NCBI GenBank assembly: GCA_963920705.1
Contig: OY987233.1
Location: 1,488,001 to 1,552,000 of the forward strand
Direction: 5' to 3'
Origin: Odiellus spinosus
Lineage: Eukaryota > Arthropoda > Arachnida > Opiliones > Phalangiidae
Length of the DNA stretch: 64,000 nucleotides
Both the position numbers and the translations under genes were made by a program. The notes under the pieces were generated by a model, which saw nothing but the letters and a program-made list of their open reading frames with translations, did not search any database and was not told the origin of the DNA. Of the stretch, positions 57,190 through 64,000 are shown piece after piece (within the stretch, counting starts at the first letter, position 1; each line of letters begins with the position of its first letter).

Positions 57190-57883
57190 AATCTTAGCAA
57201 ATAGAAAACAACACGTTAAAAAATACCGAATGTTAAACTACAACTTAAGACAATTAATATGTACCGAAATGTTAAACAATTCACAAGGAGTAGCTCTGGA
57301 ATTAACACCGCATCTTAATAGGTATATCTCTACACCAATGGTGATTGATGGGCGAGATTGTGCCCAGCATATTCAATCAACCGAGTGTCATCTTGGTTTA
57401 ATACATAAATACTACGACAAACAAAGGTGGCGGTGTCAAAATATTAGAAAAACTGCACTCGTACTGGGATTCATATGCCATAGCGCCGCTGCTGCGCAGA
57501 GCGTCATAAACACAGCAATGCTTAAAATCCTATACGAGCTGGGTTCAAATAGAACCACTAAACAACGTCATGTCAGAAGACCAGCTGGTCTCGCATATCA
57601 AAAGAACCTCCTGAAACTAGCTGAGATTGATAGAAATATTTCAAAACTTAGACACTATCACTGGACTTACCTAGATGAGCGTTTTGAAGATTGTCGCGTT
57701 AATAAACCAACTTTAAACTATATAAACATCTTCTTAAGGCCTTGCGTATATAGACCACAAAATAAAATATTCAGTAATGATACTTTGATAAACAGTACGA
57801 GCTGGGTTCAAATAGAACCACGAAACAACGTCATGTCAGAAGATCAGCTGGTCTCGCATATCAAAAGAACCTCCCGAAACTAG
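57098..57883 (+). CDS. Accessory protein with SOCS/BC-box-like helix, C-terminus altered by duplication
   Basis: From the first ATG (MYSSYHFFEKCAITENLITK) the frame gives 261 residues. PRLGSLCLFEIL (about 22-33) resembles a SOCS/BC-box (L-x3-C-x3-L). The middle (RQLICTEMLNNSQGVALELT...) and the His/Arg/Lys-rich part (RHVRRPAGLAYQKNLLKLAE) are not recognised. From 57797 a 263-bp tandem repeat begins and, being not a multiple of three, shifts the frame, so the last 28 codons are probably not original; the second copy is open in another frame to a TGA at 58063-58065. It may be the downstream part of the zinc-exon gene. Confidence 0.5.
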   Translation: MYSSYHFFEKCAITENLITKVPRLGSLCLFEILANRKQHVKKYRMLNYNLRQLICTEMLNNSQGVALELTPHLNRYISTPMVIDGRDCAQHIQSTECHLGLIHKYYDKQRWRCQNIRKTALVLGFICHSAAAAQSVINTAMLKILYELGSNRTTKQRHVRRPAGLAYQKNLLKLAEIDRNISKLRHYHWTYLDERFEDCRVNKPTLNYINIFLRPCVYRPQNKIFSNDTLINSTSWVQIEPRNNVMSEDQLVSHIKRTSRN

Positions 57884-58059
57884 CTGAGATTGATAGAAAT
57901 ATTTCAAAACTTAGACACTATCACTGGACATACCTAGATGAGCGTTTTGAAGATTGTCGCGTTAATAAACCAACTTTAAACTATATAAACACCTTCTTAA
58001 GGCCTTGCATATATAACCCACAAAATAAAATATTCTGTAATGATACTTTGATAAACAGT
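57534..58059 (+). repeat. 263-bp tandem duplication inside an accessory gene
   Basis: 57534-57796 and 57797-58059 are near-identical (roughly ten differences), with a period of 263 bp. The duplication lies at the 3' end of the accessory gene and disturbs its frame. Confidence 0.9.
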
Positions 58060-58098
58060 GTTTGAAATGTAGTGACACTTGGTATGTAATGTATTCTG

Positions 58099-58104
58099 AA
58101 TAAA
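58099..58104 (+). terminator. Polyadenylation signal of the last rightward gene
   Basis: AATAAA, about 35 bp after the TGA that ends the open frame of the second duplicate copy. Confidence 0.5.
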
Positions 58105-58172
58105 TTTGGTTTAAAACAAGTTACATTGTCCTGTCAAACTTTGACAAGCTGTCATCTTTGACGAATTACACG

Positions 58173-58284
58173 AAAAAAAAAAAAAAAAATAACCCTTAAA
58201 ACACTTATATATCGCAAAAAGACCCTCGTAACTCTCCTTCCTGCCTTCTGTAATGTTGCGCTCGAATAGCGGGTCCTAACTACT
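58173..58284 (-). repeat. Right terminal inverted repeat
   Basis: 58210-58284 is the exact reverse complement of 38149-38223. Further in are 12 bp absent from the left end, the matching AATAACCCTT and an A17 tract (58173-58189) against T22 at the left. Confidence 0.95.
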
Positions 58285-58290
58285 CCAGTT
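58285..58290. other. Right target-site duplication of the Polinton (CCAGTT)
   Basis: Second copy of CCAGTT, directly followed by TCCCAATTATAG, the normal continuation of the interrupted satellite monomer. Confidence 0.95.
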
Positions 58291-61200
58291 TCCCAATTAT
58301 AGATCCACAACATTTTCAAGCATTGATCCACAAATTTCCCATGTATATATCAACAAATTACCAAGAATATATCCACAAATTTCCATAGTATAGGTCCACA
58401 AAATACCCAAGAATATGTCCACAAATTTCCCAAGTATAGATCTAAAAATTTCCCTAGCATAGATCCACAAATTTCCCAAGTATAGATATATTAATTTCCC
58501 TAGTAAAAATCCACAAATCTCCATAGGTCAAGAAAATACCCAAGAATATATCCACAAATTTACCAAGTATAGATCCAAAAATTTACCAAGAAAAATCCAC
58601 TAATTTCCATAGTATAGGTCCACAAAATATCCAAGAATATATCCACAAATTTCCCAAGTATAGATCTAAAAATTTCCCAAGCATAGATCCACAAATTTAC
58701 CAAGAATATATCCACAAATTTCCAAAGTATATATCGACAAATTTCCCAAGTAAAAATGCACTAATTTCCGTAGTATTGGTCCAAAAAATACCGAAGAATG
58801 TATCCACAAATTTCCCAAGTATAGATCGACAAATTCCCCAAGTACAGATCGACAAATTCCCCAAGTACAGATCGACAAATTCCCCAAGTATAGATCGACA
58901 AATTCCCGAGCATAGATCTGCAAATTTCCCAAATATAGATACACAAATTACCAAGAATCTATCCACAAATTTCCCAAGTATAGATCCACAAGTTTACCTA
59001 GTATAGATCCACAAAATTCCCAAGTATAGATCCAAAAATTTACCATGCATAGATCCAAAAATTTATCAAGTATGGATCAACAAATTACCAAGAATAAATC
59101 CATAAATTTCCAAAGTATAGATCCACAAACTTACCAAGTATAGATCCACAAACTTACCGAGTATAGATCCACAAATTTCTCAAGTATAGATCCACAAATT
59201 TCCCAAGTATAGATCCACAAATTCACCAAGTATAGATCAACAAATTACAAAGAATATATCCACAAATTTCCAAAGTATAGATCGACAAATTTCCCAAGTA
59301 TAGATCCACAAATTTTCCAAGTATAGATGAACAAATTACCAAGAATATATCCACAAATTTCCCAAGTATAGATCCACAAATTTTCCAAGTATAGATGAAC
59401 AAATTACCAAGAATATATCCACAAATTTCCCAAGTATAGATCCACAAATTTCTAAAGTATAGATCCACAAATTCCCGAGCATAGATCCACAAATTTACCT
59501 AGTATAGATCCACAAATTTTTCAAGTATAGATCCACAAATTTCTCAAGAAGGGCCCCCCACCCAGTTTCCCAAGTATAGATCCACAAATTTCCCAAGTAT
59601 ATATCAACAAATTACCAAGAATATATCCACAAATTTCCAAAGTATAGATCGACATATTTCCAAAGTATAGATCGACAAATTTCCCAAGTATAGCTCCACA
59701 AATTTCCGAGCATATATCAAGAAATTTACCTATAATAAATCCACAAATTTCCCAAGTATAGATCAACAAATTACCAAGTATAGATCGACAAATTACCAAT
59801 AATATATCCACAAATTTCCAAAGTATAGATCGACAAATTTCCCAAGAAAAAATCCACTAATTTCCATAGTATAGGTCCACAAAATACCGAAGAATATATG
59901 AAAAAATTTCCCAAGTATGGATCTACAAATTTTCCAAGTATAGATCTACAAACTTCCCAAGCATAGATAAATTAATTTCTTAAGTATAGATCAACAAATT
60001 ACCAAGAATATATCCACAAATTTCCAAAGTATAGATCGACAAATTTCCCAAGTAAAAATCCACTAATTTTCATAGTATAGGTCCACAAAATACCGAAAAA
60101 TATATCAACAAATTTACCAACTATGGATCTAATAATTTTCCAAGTATATATCCAAAAATTTCCCAAGCATTGATCCACAAATTTACCAAGTACAGATCAT
60201 CAAATTACCAAGAATATATCCGCAAATTTCCAAAGTATAGATCCACAAATTTCCCATGTATAGATCGACAAATTTCCCCAGTAAAAATCCACTAATATTC
60301 ATAGTATAGGTCCAAAAATTACCAAGAATATATCCACAAATTTCCCAAGTATAGATCTACAAATTTCCAAAGCATAGATCCATTAATTTACCAAGTATAG
60401 ATCAAAAAATTACCAAGAATATATAAACAAATTTCCAAAGTAAAGATCGACAAATTTCCCAAGTAAAAATCCACTAATTTCCATAGTGTAGGTCGACAAA
60501 ATACCCAAGAATATATCAACAAATTACCAAGAATATATCCTCAAATTTCCAAAGTATAGATCGACAAATTTCCCAAGTATAGATCTACAAATTTCCCAAA
60601 TATAGACCAACAAATTTCCCAAATATAGACCAACAAATTTCCCAAGTATAGATCAACAAATTACCAAAAATATATCGACAAATTTCCCAAAAATATATAA
60701 ATGCATTTTCCAAGAATATATCTACAAATTTCCCAAGTATAGATCATCCAATTACCAAGAATATATCCAAAAATTTCCCAAGAATATATCCACAAATTTC
60801 TCAAGAATAGACCCACAAGTTTCCCAATTATAGATCCCCAAATTACTCAAGCATAGATCCTCAAATTTCCCAAGTATAGATCCACAAAGTTTTCAAGCAT
60901 TGATCCAAAAATTTCCCAAGCATAGATCCACAAATTTACCAAGGATAGATCAACAAATTAACAAGAGTATATCCACAAATTTCTTAAGTATAGATCGACA
61001 AATTTCCCAAGTAAAAATCCACTAATTTCCATAGTATGGGTCGACAAAATACCGAAGAATATATCAACAAATTTATGGATCTACAAATTTTCCAAGTATA
61101 GATCCACAAATTTCCCAAGTATAGATTCACAAATTTCCCAAGTATGGATCTACAAATTTTCCAAGTATAGATCCACAAATTTCCCAAGTATAGATCCACA

Positions 61201-64000
61201 AATTTCCCAAGTATAGATCCACAAATTTACAAAGAATATATCCACAAATTTCCAAAGTATTGATCCACAAATTTACCAAGAATATATATACAAATTTCCA
61301 AAATATTGATCGACAAATATCCCAAGTATATATCCACTAATTTCCATAGTAGAGGTCCATAAAATACCCTAGAATATATCCAAAATTTTCCCAAATATAG
61401 ACCAACAAATTTCCCAAGAATAGATCAACAAATTACCAAAAATATATCGACAAATTTCCAAAGAATATATTAATGCATTTTCCAAGAATATATCTACAAA
61501 TTTCCCAAGTATAGATCATCCAATTACCAAGAATATATCCACAAATTTCCCAAGAATATATCCACAAATTTCAAAAGTATAGATCCACAAGTTTCCAAAG
61601 TATAGATCCAAAAATTACCAAGAATATATACACAAATTTATCAAGAATAGACCCACAAGTTTCCCAATTATAGATCCTCAAATTTCCCAAGTATAGATCC
61701 ACAAATTTACCAAGTATAGATCAACAAATTAAGAAGAGTATATCCACAAATTTCTTAAGTATAGATCGACAAATTTCCCAAATAAAAATCCACTAATTTC
61801 CAAAATACCGAAGAATATATCAAAAAATTTCCCAAGTATGGATCTACAAATTTTCCAAGTATAGATCCAAAAATTTCCTAGCATTGATCCACAAATTTAC
61901 CAAGTATATATCTACAAATTACCAAGTATATATCCCCAAATTTGTAAAAAATAGATCCACAAATTTCCCAAGTATAGATCCGGAAATTTTCCAAGAATAG
62001 ATCCACAAATTTACCAAGAATAGATCCACAAATTCCCGAGCATAGATCCACAAATTTACCAAGTTAAGATCCGCAAATTTCCCAAGTATAGATCCACAAA
62101 TTTACCAAGAATAGATCCACAAATTTACCAAGAATATATATACAAATTTCCAAAGTATTGATCGACAAATATCCCAAGTATATATCCACTAATTTCCATA
62201 GTAGAGGTCCATAAAATACCCTAGAATATATCCAAAATTTTCCCAAATATAGACCAACAAATTACCAAAAATATATCGACAAATTTCCCAAGAATATATA
62301 AATGCATTTTCCAAGAATATATCTACAAATTTCCCAAGTATAGATCATCCAATTACTAAGAATATATCCACAAATTTCCCAAGAATATATCCACAAATTT
62401 CCCAAGAATATATCCACAAATTTCAAAAGTATAGATCCACAAATTTCCCAAGAATAGATCCACAAATTTACAAAGAATATATCCACAAATTTCCCAAGTA
62501 TGGATCTACAAATTTTCCAAGTATAGATCCAAAAATTTCCTAGCATTGATCCACAAATTTACCAAGTATAGATCTACAAATTACCAAGTATATATCCACA
62601 AATTTGTAAAAAATAGATCCACAAATTTCCCAAGTATAGATCCGCAAATTTCCCAAGAATAGATCCACAAATTTACCAAGAATAGATCCACAAATTTACC
62701 AAGTTAAGATCCGCAAATCTCCCAAGTATAGATCCACAAATTTACAAAGAATAGATCCACAAATTTCCAAAGTATTGATCGACAAATATCCCAAGTATCT
62801 ATCCACTAATTTCCATAGTAGAGGTCCATAAAATTCCCTAGAATATATCCAAAATTTTGACAAATATAGACCAACAAATTTCCCAAGTATAGATCAACAA
62901 ATTACCAAAAATATATCGACAAATTTCCCAAGAATATATAAATGCATTTTCCAAGAATATATCTACAAATTTCCCAAGTATAGATCAACCAATTACCAAG
63001 AATATATCCACAAATTTCCCAAGAATATATCCACAAATTTCAAAAGTATAGATCCACAAGTTTCCAAAGTATAGATCCACAAATTACCAATAATATATAC
63101 ACAAATTTCTCAAGAATAGACCAACAAGTATCCCAATTATAGATCCCCAAATTTTTCAAGCATAGATCCTCAAATTTCCCAAGTATAGATCCACAAATTT
63201 TTCAAGCATTGATCCACAAATTTACCAAGAATAGATCCACAAATTTACCAAGAATAGATCCACAAATTAATAAGAATATATCCACAAATTTTCAATATAT
63301 AGATCCACAAATTTCTCAAGCATAGATCCTCAAATTTTTCAAGCATTGATCCACAAATTTACCAAGAATAGATCCACAAATATACCAAGAATAGATCCAC
63401 AAATTAACAAGAGTATATCCACAAATTTCTTAAGTATAGATCGACAAATTTCCCAAGTAAAAATCCACTAATTTCCATAGTATAGGTCGACAAAATACCG
63501 AAGAATATATCAATGAATTTCCCAAGTATGGATCTACAAATTTTCCAAGTATAGATCCAAAAATTTCCTAGCATTGATCAACAAATTTCCCAAGTATAGA
63601 TCTGCAAATTTCCCAAGTATAGATCCGCAAATTTACCAAGAATAGATCCACAAATTTACCAAGAATAGATCCACAAATTAATAAGAATATATCCACAAAT
63701 TTTCAATGTATAGATCCACAAATTTCCCAAGTATAGATCCACAAATTCCTGAGCATAGATCCACAAATTTACCTAGTATAAATCCACAAATTTACCAAGT
63801 ATAGATCGACAAATTTCCCTAGTAAAAATCCACTAATTTTCATAGTATAGGTCCACAAATTACCAAGAATATCTCCACAAATTTCCCAAGTACAGATCCA
63901 CAAATTTCCCAAGTATAGATCCACAAATTTACCAAGAATATATCCATATTTCCAAAGTATAGATCGACAAATTTCTCAAGTAAAAATCCACTAATTTCCA
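58291..64000. repeat. 23-bp satellite array, right of the Polinton
   Basis: Same monomer and orientation as 4202-38142, so the Polinton interrupts one array. Higher-order units are visible by a rare TATAAATGCATTTTCC variant at about 60706, 61468, 62298 and 62937. Near 59550 the monomer GACCCACCAGTTT has become a G/C-rich GGGCCCCCCACCC. No gene or other insertion is seen, and the array continues beyond the window. Confidence 0.95.

Larger units (their letters stand above)
38149..58284. mobile_element. Complete Polinton/Maverick element (20,136 bp)
   Basis: Bounded by inverted repeats starting AGTAGTTAGGACCCGC, flanked by the 6-bp duplication CCAGTT, and carrying the hallmark gene set: protein-primed family B DNA polymerase, retroviral-type integrase, adenain-like cysteine protease, FtsK/HerA-type packaging ATPase, a major capsid candidate and a penton-like candidate. 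Length is in the usual 15-25 kb range. Genes form a rightward block (38.4-43.7 kb), a leftward block (43.8-52.5 kb) and a mixed accessory arm (53.2-58.1 kb). Polymerase, ATPase and BIR frames are each interrupted by one-base shifts, so this copy as written is probably not autonomous. Confidence 0.97.

Overview
The window looks like nuclear DNA of an invertebrate metazoan. It is AT-rich, its genes carry GT-AG intron signals, TATA boxes and AATAAA signals, and it holds a huge short-unit satellite and two classes of eukaryotic DNA transposon. The sequence alone does not fix the species; a cnidarian or arthropod would fit.

Layout: (1) 1-2817 holds a Harbinger/IS5-like (DDE_4 type) transposase gene with a C-terminal SWIM zinc finger, facing a truncated inverted copy that runs off the left edge. 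(2) 2818-3446 is a short non-coding stretch. (3) 3447-38148 and 58285-64000 are one satellite array of degenerate 23-bp monomers, with one inverted block at its left end and at least four nested kilobase-scale tandem duplications. (4) 38149-58284 is a complete 20,136-bp Polinton/Maverick element inserted into the satellite. It has AG...CT ends, 75 bp of identical terminal inverted repeat continuing into a T/A tract, and a perfect 6-bp target duplication (CCAGTT). A satellite variant containing CCAGTT occurs uninterrupted elsewhere, so the empty site can be read directly.

Inside the Polinton, the left arm reads rightward: penton-like protein, small basic core-like protein, F54H12.2-type major capsid candidate, a possible PC4-like protein, retroviral-type integrase and adenain-like protease. 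The middle reads leftward: a membrane protein, a Polinton-conserved disordered protein, two tiny basic virion-like proteins, the FtsK/HerA-type packaging ATPase, a small protein, a BIR (IAP-like) protein and the protein-primed family B DNA polymerase. Most junctions are TAATG, ATGA or short overlaps. Together these supply replication (PolB), integration (INT), capsid formation, maturation (protease) and genome packaging (ATPase).

The right 8 kb (50.4-58.1 kb) is an accessory arm of unrecognised genes with signs of rapid turnover. It has three paralogues with an N-terminal BC-box-like motif, three tandem copies of a small zinc-binding gene with a perfect hairpin over each stop codon, a gene with a readable 63-bp intron, a minisatellite made of IRF/ISRE-type half sites beside a small secreted acidic protein, and a gene broken by a 263-bp tandem duplication. 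With the BIR gene this looks like a host-manipulation module, which is inference.

The polymerase (twice), ATPase, BIR gene and one accessory gene each show a one-base reading-frame break, several in homopolymers. The element is therefore either recently decaying or carries residual assembly errors.
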